Shown here in pieces: positions 25,487 to 40,100 of a DNA stretch of 64,000 bases. A model generated the notes under the pieces. The model was not told where the DNA came from. It saw only the letters and a list, made by a program, of their open reading frames with translations, and did not search any database. Source of the stretch: Marisa cornuarietis (lineage: Eukaryota > Mollusca > Gastropoda > Architaenioglossa > Ampullariidae); the NCBI GenBank assembly GCA_004794655.1, contig SMMW01000554.1, positions 11,239,501 through 11,303,500 on the forward strand, written 5' to 3'. The position numbers and the translations under genes are program-made. Position 1 is the stretch's first letter. Every line of letters starts with the position of its first letter.

Positions 25487-26748
25487 TACATTTTAGAACA
25501 TTTCCCGATGTGCCCGATCATATAGATTCTTTTCGGCTACCAATTGAGAATTTATTGTTATAAATGAGTACTAACACCTACTCTACATGTTCTACACCAG
25601 GGGACCCATGTTTTTTCGGCATTCTGTGCTGCTAGGGTAGATGTAATAAATCAAACACTATTTCAACATTTTCCCTATTAAACGTGAAAACAGGTGGTTG
25701 ACGTATTTTATCTTCCGAGAAAAGGTCAGGACCTCACTAATTAAGTCTTGTCAGGACTTAACGACAACGGGTAAAGAATGAATGAACACAAATCACTGCA
25801 AAATCAATGACTACTGCCTCATCTCTTACCTCCCCAGTGTATGCTCGTAGCAATCACACCGTCACTGCAAAGAAAAAAAAAACCTGGTTCTCGTGAGACA
25901 CACATTATACTTACGCACTTCCACTCAAATCCCTCGTCGCCTGTCTTTTTCCTGTTTCCAACGAGTGTCTAAAAAGCAGGTTTGTGACAGAAAGTAAGAA
26001 AGATTTCTAGTGTCACCCTGCCTGCCGTTTCACAATGAAGCATGGACTCTGTGTGCCCTCTGGCTAGCGAAAACTTAAAGGTTCTGAGAATACATCCTGA
26101 TGCCGCGTAGGATTTTTTATACGGTTCTACTAATTGGGCCGAAACATCCCGTCAAGAACAGGATCCTGTTAACTATTCACCGCAACTTCTCACATTGTTT
26201 TGTTCGCAGCCCTGCACGAGTGTGATGAAGACTAATTATGATCACGGAGACCCCGACTACTATATAACACCTCTGACCCGCGTGCGAGCGGCTTTGATTG
26301 CACCTATCTTGATTAATAAGAGCAACGTGATCAGTTTTAAGAGTTAATTACTCAAAATATTGTCGACAAGATACAAGATTTGATTTTGAAGTTAAAGCTC
26401 AAGAGATCCGAAAATTATGTTTAAAAAAATCCTTGTGCGCATTCATTAACCCAAATTAAGTCATGTCCATTATTTTTTCAAAGACCTCACTGGTCCCTTT
26501 CTGAATGAGACCATTGTTTGTTCACATGCCTTCAACGTTTGTGAAATCATTTGGCTGGTGGCGTGTGGGAAGATTTCATTTTAGCCCACAGTTAAGTCCA
26601 GTTGTGTCATTGCTCTGTTTGTTTGCGTGTGTTTAAAGCATGTAAGCACTTAAAAAAAAAGTTTGTTTCACTCACTTTGTGCATGCATTACCCAGCAGAC
26701 GAGGTGTGACGACTGTGATAAGTAAGTTTATATCATGTTTTAAACTGT
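25487..26748. other. No gene recognised
   Basis: Mixed DNA between the mariner remnant and the LINE 3' end. No motif was identified. Confidence 0.6.
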
Positions 26749-27560
26749 AGTAGTAATAATAATATTTGTATAGCGTCTTTCCAAAAATTTGCTCAGAGAA
26801 CTGAATAAATCAGACTAAATTGTCAACAACCATGCATCCATATTCGCATACAGAAGACACGCTCAGTTCTACAACATACACCCACTCATACACACAGTAA
26901 ATTACACACACGTTATACACGCTAATGGTCAGGACCGGGTCACAGTGAAGTCGTCGTTCTGAAAAGATGTGTCTTAAGTTTAGACTTAAAGGTGGTTAAA
27001 GAGTCAGTGTGGAAGGCTGACAGGTAATCTGTTCCAAGCTGAGGGGCTTGGTAGGAGAAAGACCTCCGTCCATACGTCTTTTGTCTTAGTGGGACTCGCA
27101 GAAGCTTGGTGTCAGAAAATGAGCGAAGAAGTCGTGCGGGCGTATAGGTGGGAACGAGTTCGGAGAGGTACCGAGGACTAAAGGTCTTTAATCTAATCTT
27201 TTCATCAGTCTGTATACTCCTTCGACAATTTTTTGTTGGAATACCACCCAGCAGGATACAACCGTCTGCTAAATTGCCCACAGAAGTTATGTCGGTCTAT
27301 ATCCCTGTCTGTAAGATGTAACCAATGCGCGCCCTAATTGGAAGCCAGTTTGAAGTGTCTTGAGCAGCTCAGTGGAAGAACCATGAACCCAAACATAGAA
27401 CGTGGGCAGCATTCTAATTCTCTGAAGTTTGCTCACCTTCTCAGGTTAGTTAGCGAGAACTGCACTGCTCTGACTCCGGTGATAGCGACTCTGCCAATTT
27501 ATTGACCGCATCTCCAGATACCTGATACTCTTCCCAATCTGTGTGCACAGGTCTAGAACT
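26749..27560 (-). pseudogene. CR1-like LINE C-terminus and 3' tail
   Basis: The minus-strand frame from 27281 to 26940 ends with SPRYLSELVPTYTPARLLRS, YGRRSFSYQAPQLG and FKSKLKTHLFRTTTS, the conserved end of CR1/L2 RT ORFs. The 3' UTR carries TTTGGAAAGACGCTATACAA and an (ATT)n-like tail near 26749. Weaker upstream traces reach about 27560. Confidence 0.75.
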
Positions 27561-28039
27561 GAATGTAGACATTTACTGTTCATTTTAGCCTCGGTTGATG
27601 CTTTACGTAAAATGGTGTTCTAATGTCATTGTCGACAGACAAGAATTTCTTTGAATAGGATTAATAAAGATTTTTGGGGTATTTTGTATTTTTTGTAATA
27701 CGCCAATAACCAGCCTCCATGCTACACCTATACGTGGTATACTCTTTCCACCATCTTTAATTGAAACACTGCCCCGAGGGGAATGCCTGTCTGATTAATC
27801 TGTTATTCGTCATAAAACAGTAATGAAAAGCTGCGGCCATAAACGAGCACTTGAATTTGAAATCTGTTACATTGTGTAAGCGCGAACTTGACACTAATGT
27901 ATATATATATATATAAAATGTGGGGACACCGTGCGAAACCTCCGCTGGGCTCCTCCCCTCCAGACTAAGTGCGCGAGCCATAGATCAAGAGAGAAAATCC
28001 GGGATACAAAAATGTATAATGCATCATTTATAATAGGTG

Positions 28040-28290
28040 CAGTCATGTAAAGGTCGTAGGGGAGTGAGGTGAGACCAGAGGCAGTTCTTCGTGAGGAGGG
28101 AGGTGCTCCTCTCCTCTTCCTCGCTGTCTTACCTTCCCTGACTTACAGGGACCCACGTAGTCTGGGTCAACTGGAGGAAGCTGAGTCACACGGGTTTCGA
28201 ATCGCCTATACTGTGCATGCCTTCACTTCCAGATCTCGTTGCCCTGACCACTGGTCTACCCACTTCCCTACGTTCGATAATAGCAGTTTT
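28040..28290 (-). repeat. tRNA-derived SINE, copy 1
   Basis: On the minus strand the head has an A-box-like TAGACCAGTGGTCAG and a B-box-like GCGATTCGAAACCCG, followed by a pyrimidine/purine-rich body ending near GGTCGTAGGGGAG. The body matches 54563-54812. Confidence 0.5.
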
Positions 28291-29022
28291 TAAATGTAGC
28301 TTATCATATTGTCCTTTCTTATATAGCTTCGAAGCACCTTTTCCTTCATGCATCGTTTAGCTAATGCCAGTTGTGCCACAGCAGCATAGGGAAAGGTGCT
28401 TTCTGAGGGTTAGCCCTATGACTAGTTATATTCGGTGATGCAGCATTGTCTGCTGCCCAATTTCACAGGAAAGAGGCAAAGCTGCAGAGAGCTATATCAC
28501 TCCCTCAAGTGGGTAAGGTGAAGAGTCACCCCTCACATCCGCCAGGACAGATACATGTCCAAAATAGTTCTCTTTGACTGAACAATAAAGTAGAAATGGC
28601 AGCATTAATAATGTACGACTCACAGATTATATATGCTTTAAATTTTTATTATTTGACAACAAAACGATATATTACTGATATGATAACATGCACATAACTA
28701 ACAAGGATATAAGGCTTGAACAAGTCAAAAGGACTCACAAGATAATTAATACAGCAATCATGTTGTCATCAAAAGCGCAGACAAAAAGCAAAAACCAATA
28801 AAGGCGCTAGCTGGTTATAACTGCCAAGCAAACTCAACATCACAGCAGTTGCAGGTGACAATTTCCTCCCACTGCTCCAGTCCCTGTGCAAAGTACTCTT
28901 TCATCATGCAAGTGCCAAGTCACCTGTAGGGCAAAAACCTTCTGTTGATATAATCAGCTTGTCGACACGGGCACTATCGCCCTCATCTTCTGTGGTGTCA
29001 AGGAAAAGTGCACACTCTTACC

Positions 29023-29576
29023 CTATAAAATGCTACAGAACAAACATCCAGCTGGATTCCCCTTCCCAAGTTCTACAGGAAATAAGGCACATGCAACCAT
29101 TGCAATGACAGCAGCACAATTTTCTTTTCTTATTAGAATGTTACCGTAAATGCTGTTGTCAGAACATACAAAGAGGAATGGCCATGTCACTCCATGCTTC
29201 TCCTCAAAACATGACATGCAGCCGGGCAACAACAACTCTTTGCAATCACCTTTAAATGGACATATAGTCTCAAACTGGTTACCATGGCAAATTTGCAATA
29301 TGATCATCATGGATAATTTTCAAACATAACAGCATATTTGACAATCTGTTTTTTGTGTGTCTTGTTGCCTGATTTCTATTTTATTGACTTTACCCAAGCC
29401 AAGGTCACTTGAATCAATGATGCCAGTGTGAGCTGCTGCTCATTAACAAGCCATATTCTACTCAACATACATTTAGCACAACAGTTATCATGCCCCTCAG
29501 ACACTGAGCATGATCGTTTTGAATAACTGCTAGAGAATATATAGACTTTGAAACTGTCCCATCTATGTTGATTCAA
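29023..29576 (-). other. Uncharacterised cysteine-rich reading frames, possible gene or element remnant
   Basis: Two minus-strand frames lie in succession. The upstream one (29576-29376) holds SCSVSEGHDNCCAKC and the downstream one (29310-29023) holds CPFKGDC and PGCMSCFEEKHGVTWPFLFV. The clustered Cys/His look like zinc-binding protein. The frames are in different phases with stops between, so if coding they are broken or spliced. I do not recognise the family. Confidence 0.25.
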
Positions 29577-32500
29577 GTTCTACTGCATGGATGTGAATAA
29601 ACGGTATGATCATAGGATACTTACATTTTTGTGCATGATGCATAGCTGGAAATTGCAGGGTTTTTATATTGGCTGTAAATTATAAAATATTACAGAACCA
29701 CTTAAAAAAACTAGCTTTGTCAATGCTTAAAAATATAATGTAACACCGTAAGGAATTTTACTCTCAAATTATGTATCACATTTTAGGTCAGCATTTTTGC
29801 TGTTAGTAACAGAAGATTCTGCAAACAATGCACATCAAACCTTAGAAATGTAACCTCTGTGAAATGTTTTTTGACGCTTTCAAATCAGGCCTTTGCAGTG
29901 TCCATCACAAGGTGTTGACAATGAATTCTTCTTGATATTGTATCCCAACATCACATAGACAAACATTTTAGGAAAAGTAGGAAAATGAACTGTTACTCGT
30001 TCAAAAAACAACAACAACAACAAAATGCTTGCAACAAGCTCAATCAGAAACTTCAATTTACAAGAATTAGAAATATGGTTAAAATAACCACCCAGTTTTG
30101 TCATTTACCATGACTATGTCTCTAAGTGGTTCCAAAAATTACTTTCCCCCAAAGAATTTCTAGTGTCAATGGGTGCATAAAAGCTAAAAATCTTCTTCAG
30201 AAGAAAATATTATAATGGCTGGTATTTCTGAATGCCTCTAAAACTTTTACTGGATTCTTGAAGAACAGTTTTATGCTTACATCTGCTCAAGCTCTACTGG
30301 GACATGATGTAGAAAACAATACAGAATAACTGGGTCTTTCTATAGCTAGTGACACTGACTGAAATGACTGACTCTAGTAGTACAATACAGCAAGAACACT
30401 ACATGTCTACAATTAATTATGTTTGCATTTATCTAAGTATTTTTAAAAAACAGCCTTTCAAATAGCCACAATAATAACAGAAAACACAGACATACAATTT
30501 AGAGGAATCAAAGATCACCTTTTCATAAGAAAAAAGAAGTGGATGATCTGTATATGTATGATAATCATTAGATTGGTACATGTACCCACCATTAATTATA
30601 ATGTTAATTTATCACATGTGTATGCTAAAGTTGTACATCATCATGCACTGAGGATGTCAGACGGAATGATTTCAGTAGCAATGAATATATACTTTTCCTA
30701 ATAAAAATGTGGCACAGACATGCTGGCTATAAACTCAATTTCAGGTTTGCAACAGCAAAACCATAGGACAAATAGTTTAACAAATGGTTTTTGTATCTAA
30801 GGCACACTAATCAATATCAATCCATGTCAGAAAATATTCAAGCAATTGCTTTACATTATAGATATACTTTTCCAGTCTCTTTCAGCGTGTCATAAAATGA
30901 AAGGTTTTCCCTCAGAAAACAAAGTTTTGTCAACTTGAAGCTTTAGGCAGAGAGATGTCAGACAATATTCATTATTAGCACACACAAGTCAAATATGTTG
31001 CCTTCAACATTTCAAGCTTTGCAAGTCCTCTTGTTTTTACTATTATGAAGCAGCAGCATACATAAATTCAAACAGTAAGTTACAACCAAAAACATTTCCA
31101 AAATCAATAATTTGACAGAAATTTATCATGGACATAAATATTTATAACAAGAATGAATGTTGTTGCTTTTGAAAACAGTATCACAGGACCACATCAGTAG
31201 CACACTGCATGTACTTGTTACAAAGTCATGACATGCACACTTAATAATAATCATACTATATTTGACAGAAGTTCCCATCTGTAGAAAATCCTTTGAACTT
31301 CAGTTCGTACAGTTCATTAAGGTTCTAGACCACAAGCTCATGCTGTATATATCATACAGTGAAGGAAGGAGGATGATGATACAAAGTGAGCACAATGCTG
31401 TAAGTCATGAAATTACACTTGCTCTACAAGTTCTCTGACAGCCCAAAACAAAAATAACAGCAGAAAGATGAACGGATGCTGCAAAAAAAAGTAGTAATAG
31501 ATAGTAAAACACTAGAAAGCCACTGAAAGCGCTATGCAATTTAATATGTGAACAAAATCCTCAGCTGGTAATTTCCATGGCATCATACAGTGATGTCATC
31601 AGATGTAGGCATGCTAGAAGGTAGTTGAAACTTTACAGATGATGGTTCCTTACCGACAACCGTTGGTGAGCAAAAGCTTTCCATACATAATACCATTAAA
31701 ACATCAACAGTCACAAAAGAGGATGCGCTTATATGAAAGAATACCTGCCACTGGTGTTTGCATTATGTTTAAGAATGACTGGAATTCAACATTCTCAACA
31801 CTTGTAAGACAACGTTGAGAAAACTGGATATATTTCAATGGTCAGATCATAAAAGCTGTTGAAGTAAAGACAACATCTTAACCAAAATATTGCTAGACAT
31901 GTTCAAACCTGAATACTCACTTTACAGAATGTTTCCCTATTTCTACAGAATCCAGTACAAAATGTGGATCTGACCTGACATGATGAATCCATTTAAACTG
32001 GTTTCATCACAATATTATGATTCTGCAAGATGCATGTAGTTGTTCATTTTCTAATAGAAAATTTGTACAGCTGTTCATTGACTGTTCTTGGGTATATGAT
32101 AAAAGATGTAATGATAAAATAAACAAATTTTGGCAAATAAAGACAATAAAAAGATTGAAAAAGACTGGCTGACTTTTCAGGAGAAGCTTTGTGGGACTGC
32201 AAATAGTTGCCACTCAACCAGTGGTAGTGGTAAGAATGACGTGAAGTTTATAGGGACTTTTAATAGAAAGCAGTTCAAGGCACAATGTTTCATCAAACAG
32301 ATGAAAAGCTCAAATCACAAGTCTTAAAGCTCTCACAAGGTCGACAAGCTTATTTTTTTTAAAATGCACTTGGCGAATAAACGAAAAGTAGGTAAAAGAA
32401 AGTCTCTCTCTCTTTTTTCTTTGTTTAATGTTTGGATATCTATCACTCTATATTTATCTTTTCTACCTCTGCTTTAGTATGGATTTAAGAATGAAAGGGG

Positions 32501-33739
32501 TGTTTGAATTGTGTTTTGTGAATTGTACTTACGGAATAAAAAAAAATAGTTAACAAAGTTAAAGAAGCCTAAAAAAAAGGTAAAAGAAAAGCGCATGAAA
32601 AATCGCAGAAACAGGCATGGAGTCAAGTCATAAAAATCTCACTAATGATCTGGAAAAAAAGGTTCTATTATAGAAATCAGATTTAATTTTTAACTGCAAA
32701 CTTTACTGCAAAGAAAATCAAAAACAAAATTTAATGTTTCCAACAGTGTATTGAAAAAACAGTTACAGACAAAAAGTAACTAATTTGAATGTGCTGGTCT
32801 GCAAAACACTTTCACAAAAATGCCACATTGAATGTGAAAATAAATAAAACAATTAAGGAGATTCGGATTTCACATTAGCATGCTTTGTAAATATTTGTGA
32901 AAGATACTTTACCACATGCTTTACCTATATCTCCTTCCTATTAAAGATTTTTTTCTCAATCAAATGACAATCAAATGATGATACTATTAAATGAACTACA
33001 CAATGTCACTAGAAAATGAAAACAATTAGATAAATTAGATTTCACAAAAATTTTAATTATACAGTTGAAAGAACCTATGAAGCTTCATTTCTTGAACAAT
33101 TTAAAAAAAAATGTCAAACAGTAATAGTTGCCTCTCTAGTGTAAACAGCTTGGTCCAAAAAAAGAGATTCTTTGTTATACATATAAAGGCAAGAATTTAG
33201 AAACATCATTATTACAGCCTAATTAAGGTGATGCATACTTAAATAAAACAATTTTACATCTTATATATAAGACATACAACACTGACTTTCCACCTCAATA
33301 ATAAACATTTTCCCATAGCCTTCAATCAACACTAGGATTTCTTAGCTACAATTTGCTAAGGCTGTAAATTCTAGGGAAGAAAAACCTTCTCCCACTTTTA
33401 TGGGTATTTGTGTCCCTTTCATTCAGATGACTAATGACTGAGAAAGGAATAGAAATGTACTATATAACAACATACAACAGGTTACCCACACACAGTGTGA
33501 AGAAGAAAATTTGATACTTTCTGAAAAATGTAAACATTAGTTCAGCAATTTAAAATATAGCTAGTCTTTATTAGTCACATCATTAAAGTGATGAATTCTA
33601 TTGTGATATTCTTTTAAAATTCAAAATTTTTCTTTTCTTTCATATAATAACATGCTTATAAAAACAATGCATTCAAAGCAGCAAAAGTAGTTGTGAGTAA
33701 AAAAAATGTACTCTGTACACAATTGCTGGATCTCCAACT

Positions 33740-33745
33740 TTTATT
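33740..33745 (-). other. Candidate polyadenylation signal AATAAA of Myo1D
   Basis: The minus strand reads AATAAA about 270 nt past the stop codon. It is the first strong hexamer found by eye downstream. Further AATAAA copies follow in this AT-rich tract, so the real 3' end may lie further on. Confidence 0.35.
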
Positions 33746-34011
33746 TATGCAAAAAAAAAAACAGGTTTTGACAAAGTTTTGCTCTCCAAATCTTTATCAC
33801 TGATTACAAAACTCTGCAAATATATTGTATAAGAAAGATGCATAAATGTGCACGCAACAGTTGGATGAATGCATACAGAAGATAAGAGCACTTTGTCAAT
33901 GCATGCACACACACTCATGCACACATTCTGAAAACTGTAAATTATCAGTTACTGTGTAACTGGCAGCCTGACTGTGTTCATAATGTACTCATAATATACC
34001 AAGCAGTCTTC

Positions 34012-34177
34012 TCATGAAGATGTTGGAAAAATGAGACTAAGGTCATTGCCCTCTTTCCTGAAAACAGGTCCATTGTTTGTAGCCATCTGTCTCACAATCA
34101 CACTACGGCTCTTGTCACCCAACATACAGCCTATTCTACCATTCTCCACTCTTAATTTAAGATCTCTGCTATACTGC
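34012..34177 (-). CDS. Myo1d: Myo1D exon 22 (C-terminus and stop)
   Basis: It encodes [20 protein letters not shown] and ends with LSLIFPTSS then TGA at 34014-34012. The spacing and the final hydrophobic strand match the end of the TH1 domain. The acceptor is GTTTCAG|G. Confidence 0.88.
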
Positions 34178-37100
34178 CTGAAACACATAATCAAAAATAG
34201 ATCTGTTCTTAGTATTATATATTCATGGAGGCTGGTTAGTTGGTTATTTGAGTTTTACACCATGCCAGCAACTAAGGCTATATTTTGGCAAATCTTCACA
34301 AAAAAGGCAAGAGGGGCAAAACTTACATTTATTAAAATGAAATCATTTTGATACTAATGGGTGTCAAAGGGCACAGAAGCTGGAGATAAGATGGAGAAGA
34401 AGGGGATGAAATAGGTCAGTGTGACCAATCAAAAGCAGATGGTGGTTTGCTGGTTGGGTAAAAGAGGTACTTCACAATTTCCAATCCAGCAACGAAAAAA
34501 TTGAAATATATGAAAATAGTATGAGATCTGTCAAGGAAAAAAAAAAGTGAAATGAAAAGAATTTTTAAAAAGCCTTGGATCATCAACTGATTAGAAACAA
34601 ATAGTTTTCTCAGGCTGGTAACATAACTTCCCATTTACAGCAATTCAGACAAGAAGAAAATATTCTACCCTTAACCTAGTTTAACTTACCTGTTAATAAG
34701 ATTTGCAAGAATTCCCACCAGCTCGCCAACTCTTTCTTCATTGACATGACTGTACAAGCACAGCACAAGATCATTGCCACCACTGAGGTGTACCACAATC
34801 AACTGGTCGCTGCCTTGTGTGATGCTTACTCCCGTAACCTTAAAAATGCCATACAAACAAGAAGTGAATAGCGATTTTTTTTAATTCTTTCTTTTCACAC
34901 AGTTCTTTTTCCATTAGCTTAGCAACAGTCTGGGAATCCTTTCTGGACACTTCATCTCCCTCTTGACAACATACACAAAATCCATATCAAGAAGATGAAG
35001 CTATTTGCTGCAAGGCTCTCTTTTGCATGCAACTTACATTTGTGAATGGGATTCCTTTCTGCATGGCCTTGAAGTGCTTCTTGTGGTCAAGTTTGTAGAT
35101 AAACTTGTCTGTGAAAACAATGGCACGTTCTGCTGTTTTGTTGTGCTTGTTGGCCTGTTCAGAAAAAAGCAAATCAACAGCATTTCATAAAAACAGGAAA
35201 AGCTAAAACTAATAGCTGATGGATGGATGGATAGATGATGATGATTGATGGTGATGATGATGACAAAGAAGTAAAATCCAAGATGGAAATCCACAAGAAT
35301 GTGACCATCTGGGTGCTGAGCTAGTAAATAAAATAAATTTCTGATGACATATTTTTGACTGTGTAGTTGATTTTGAAAGTGATTGGTGTAAAAAATTTCA
35401 GGACAGCCAAAATGACTAAACAGTCTGATCATATTTTGTTAACCTTGTGCACAAAGCATATTTTGGTAGGGGGAATGAAGGTAAAGTCTACTGGACATAA
35501 CTAATTTTTCTACTGGACTTATAAGAAACTGAAGTGTTAAAGAATTTGTGGGCAGTTTTCCCCTACCTCTTATCGATACTAAGTTTTCTTTAAAACAATG
35601 TCACATTATAGGCAAATCTTAAAACTCCCACTTACCTTCCTGACAAAAGAGGAAAACAGGACCTTTGTAAAACCATCCCTTGACTTGAGCAAGTTTATTT
35701 GTGATACAAAGTCTGCAGTACTGCCATTCTCTCTTGTCTGTATAACAAATGTTAGACAAACAGGAATTTACCATACTATTCTGACAATACTCCTGTATCA
35801 GATAAGCTTTTGTGATTAATAAATCTATTTTAGGGCTGTTACCCACTGAACATAATCATTCTTAGAATTTTGTAAGCTTTAAGAGAATTTCTTTTTTGGC
35901 ATGCTATTTTCCTCTGGCCTAATCCTTGACTTCTAATCACTGGGTCAGCTTAAGCTTTGAAATTTTAATCTGACCAGTCTCCTATGAACCATGTTGAAAA
36001 GTTGAATGCCACTGCTACTCTTCTGATATGAACGAAAGTAGAAAAATATTATTGACTCATCATACTTTAAACCACTATATCCACCATCACTGTTTCCAGG
36101 CCACGAGTGCTGCACTGCTGGAACTTTGCTGGCTTTCCCAAGCAATTAAGATAAAAACACACCTCTTTTAACTCAGTCAGATCTCTTTTTCTCTCCCTGT
36201 GCATTAAGGCAACTCAAAACCAATATCAATTTAATTCCTTTACATTTTTAAACCTACAAATTCACCTGGGCCAAATAGTTTCCCTCCCACTTGCGCTTTA
36301 GTCCCCAGTCAGGGCGGCGACGCATTAATAGGTCTCCAGCAAGGACCTTGAGATGCCATTGAGGTCGCTCCTCTTTGGGGATTTTGTGCAAAATCATGTG
36401 AGCACGCCATCTAGCACAGAATACAAAGCAATAGAGCTATCATAAAATCCTAACAATCTTGGAAGGTTAGTATGGCAACACTTTCTCTGTAATCCTCTTG
36501 GTTCAAGGTAAAAATGAACATTACAATGTCTGGCTTATAACTGAAGATTGCGAAGATGACAGTGGGTGAAGTTTGTTTTTTATTATTGCTTCTCTGAGAT
36601 AAACATTAGACCAAGAAACCTAGACATTTTTGGAAAAGAGAAAACTTGAACTTTGCAATAAAAAGTAATGAAAATCGCCTTGCCCGTGCTACCCGGCAAG
36701 GCCACGATCATGGCTTGTCGAACCAAGAGGGTTAAACTGATGCTCTGATCCTCTAACTCTGCCCTAGTCTGGCTGCTTTTGAATCTGCCTACCCTTATTT
36801 GTCTAAACCGAAGAAAGATCAGGCTACTATCATTATATGATCACAGTAATAAGAAGCAGAAAATGAGCTTATAATTTATTTTTCACCTCGAATGAACTTT
36901 TTTCAGCATGTCAACCAATCCCTGAAGAACTGCTGGGGGTGAAGGCCACTGCACATTCTTGCCAAAGTCACGTGTCTGGCGCACATTGCGAAACCGTTCC
37001 ACGACCATGAGAATGTAGGTACGCATTTTATACCTCTTGAAACATCCCATAATCAGGTACATAGCGCGCAGTTGTCTTGCCTTCTTTCTGGCCAGGGCTC

Positions 37101-40100
37101 CTCTTACCATCTGCATAACAAAAGTTCAGCAGTGTACCTCCATTTAAGACAAACGTGAAAGATATTCAGAAAGTGAAAACTGTCTTCGCATCTTACATTT
37201 TCTTTTTACATCTTTCTTTTTTGCTGGTTTTGTATATTTTCTTGGGTGGGTGAGTTTTCTTCTGAACCTTGTACTAAATTACTGTAAGAATGCAGGAAAT
37301 GAACAATATAAAAGACTAGAGACATTAAGAAGTCAACAGCTTTTAACCCCCCCCCCACAACTTTTTTTGGTAATGTTTCTTGATTTTAGTTCTACTCAGT
37401 GTGCATATAAACATTAACATTTGTCATAAAAAGATGCTTATCATTAACCATTAGTTTTATTTTAGTTCAGGTTCACTCTGATGCTAAACAAAGTGAAAGT
37501 CTATAAAGAGAATCAACATTTCTGGCATAGACCCTGAGAATGAAACTCGTTCTGATGTTACCTTTTGTAGGAACAACACAATTCCAGGGATCTTTCTGTC
37601 TCGTGCTTCCTCAAAAGCAAAGATTGTCTGAGGTGAGCGGATGAAAATCTTGGAGCGGCCATATTTGACATCCTGACCACAGTTCTGGCTGTTCACTAGA
37701 TATTTCACTCCATCCACTACATTTCCTCGGAAGTTGGGCCAGGTGTCACATGCAATGCACTTGTATCTATGCAAGAAGCGGTCATAGGCCATGCGGTAAG
37801 CAAAGCCAGCCCTGCGAACCCTCACATTTTCTAACAAACCCAGATACATGACTTGGTGCTTGCAGCGTGTGTCATTGAACTGAACGGGTGACTTGATCTC
37901 ATTTGGCTTGATGCACCGCACATAGAATGGAGTCTGAAACAGATTAACTGCATAAGCTGCTACAAAACAATGTGTAAAGACTCTTGTTCAACACTATTTC
38001 TTTGTTGAAAAGAGTGAGCTGATCCATTTGCTAACTTCTATGTGTATATGTTCCAACTTTACTGAGTTGTTACATTTTTTTTTAAGGTTAAGCTTAACAG
38101 GGAATTGGTTTTAAATGGAAGCTTTTGTAGTTATTTGTATAATAAGCCCAAAACCCTTGACACTGAAGTAGCTTAGCCATCCAGGAGGAGAAAGCAATCC
38201 ACACATGACAGAAGGCAACTGAGAAGACTTGGTAATGGTACCACTGGTCAACTTAAACATTGGGATTTTTTGCTGTTTATTCAGATGGACTGAGGTAAGT
38301 TCTTTTGTTACTATGATGTGCGTAGCATGCTTTGGTCTGCATTTTATCTGTAGAGACCTGGCTGGACTTTGTAGGAGATGAAGCCAGTTTGATGGATCGA
38401 GCTCCTCCAGGATAGTGTGTAAATATTTTATTGTGTAACATCGAGTGGGGCAGGACCTGGTGGTGGTATAGCACTTATCATCAAGGACTATTTGATGAAG
38501 AAGGATTTGCTCACTCCATCATCACTAATCCATTTGAGGTTTCCATTCTTCATGTGATTGTTTTAGACACTAAACATCATCAGTGTTTTTACTTCCTAGC
38601 AAGAAAAATGGTTTTAGACACTTTCTTGAATGCTGTGACACCCTTCTGAAGAAGACATTTCTCATCAGTGTTTAAATGCCCATTTTGAGGACAATAACAA
38701 CTGTACCACTAAGAAGCTTAATGATTAATTCAAACATTTCTCCTTGAATCAGGCTCTCTACAGACCAACCAATAAACATGATCGTACCCTTGAGATCATC
38801 AAAAATCATTGTCTTCTATTTTTCTCTGCTTCTAGTCTTGCCAGCAAAATTGCAACAAATTGTTCCATAATCTCAATTTCTTCCTTAACAAACATTCTCT
38901 CTTTTGCCTGCTAATCAAGATTCTGCAGCACGGTTGGCAGTGTTTGCCAATTACTTCAGATTCTGACCATCAGGAGCAGCTTTATCCTTCAGCTGTATGT
39001 TATTCATGTCTGAGTGGTGGGTTGTTCATTGCTTTCTGAATGGAATATATAATTGAATCTGTTCCTAGTATCTGTGAAATAGGCACCTTATAAATGCTGA
39101 TTATACTTATTTTTTACTATTAAAACGAATATTTAAAGAAAGACTTTCAAAAATAGAAACCTTGGATGCCAAGTTCTCCACTAGAGCAATGATAGAATTT
39201 TTGAAGTCTGTGCCAGCAGTGGTGGGACGCTTGGTGGTCTGCAAAACAAACACATAATGCTAAAACAAAATTTCTCTTTGAAAAAAGATTTCCGTCTTCA
39301 AATAAGCGGTGCCATATGTTTTCTATGCATAATGCAGCACAATATTAAGAAAATACAAACCTAGAAGAAAATTTTGCAAATTAAACAAAGCTGAAGCAGT
39401 GCACACAGCAATACATTTCCCACCTCAGTGACAAGCTGCTTCCCCTCCGGCCACATGCTCTTGATCAATTCATTGGAGCTGTTGGGAGATGAACGGTTGA
39501 AACAGTTCAGTTATTAACACTTCACAGATCTAAAAACAAAAACTCTAACACATAACAACATTTACTTCAGAAAAATATTTATTAATCATTTATGTTTAGA
39601 TAAAATAAGCCCAATATGCTAATGGAAGCTTTTGTATGCCAGTGTGTAAGTATGGAGCCTGTATGTTACAACATCAACATAATTATAACCAACGTCTAAG
39701 AATTTTATGTAATTTGAAATACCTGTTAAACAACAATCTCTTGAAATCCATAAAAAGCATGTCTTTATTCTTATCAATAAACCCCACAATACTGTACGTG
39801 ACATCTCCAGCATAGTGCATGATGCGGAAATCCCGATTATGTTCCAGACTTTTATCAGCTGGTGCTAGCTGCACAGTGAAAAGAAATCTCTAGATATTAC
39901 TTCTATGCCCAAAGAATAAAGTTTAAATAAAGCTTTGTCTACATTAAATGCTATAACAGATTTATAAACGTTTCAACTGAATCCACTAAAATATTAAACA
40001 TTACATTCTGTCATATGGTATTATAATGGCAGTCAGGTCTAAAAGAAGTTAACATATAATTACTGCTTTCTTATATGTTTTCTGGAATGACAGTACAGTT

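Larger units (their letters stand above)
28640..34011 (-). other. Repeat-poor AT-rich tract downstream of Myo1D, possible long 3' UTR
   Basis: About 5.4 kb with no recognised transposon and few simple repeats, unlike the DNA to its left. It follows the myosin stop codon directly. It could be a long 3' UTR, or intergenic DNA with one uncharacterised reading-frame pair (29023-29576). No RNA evidence is available here. Confidence 0.3.
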
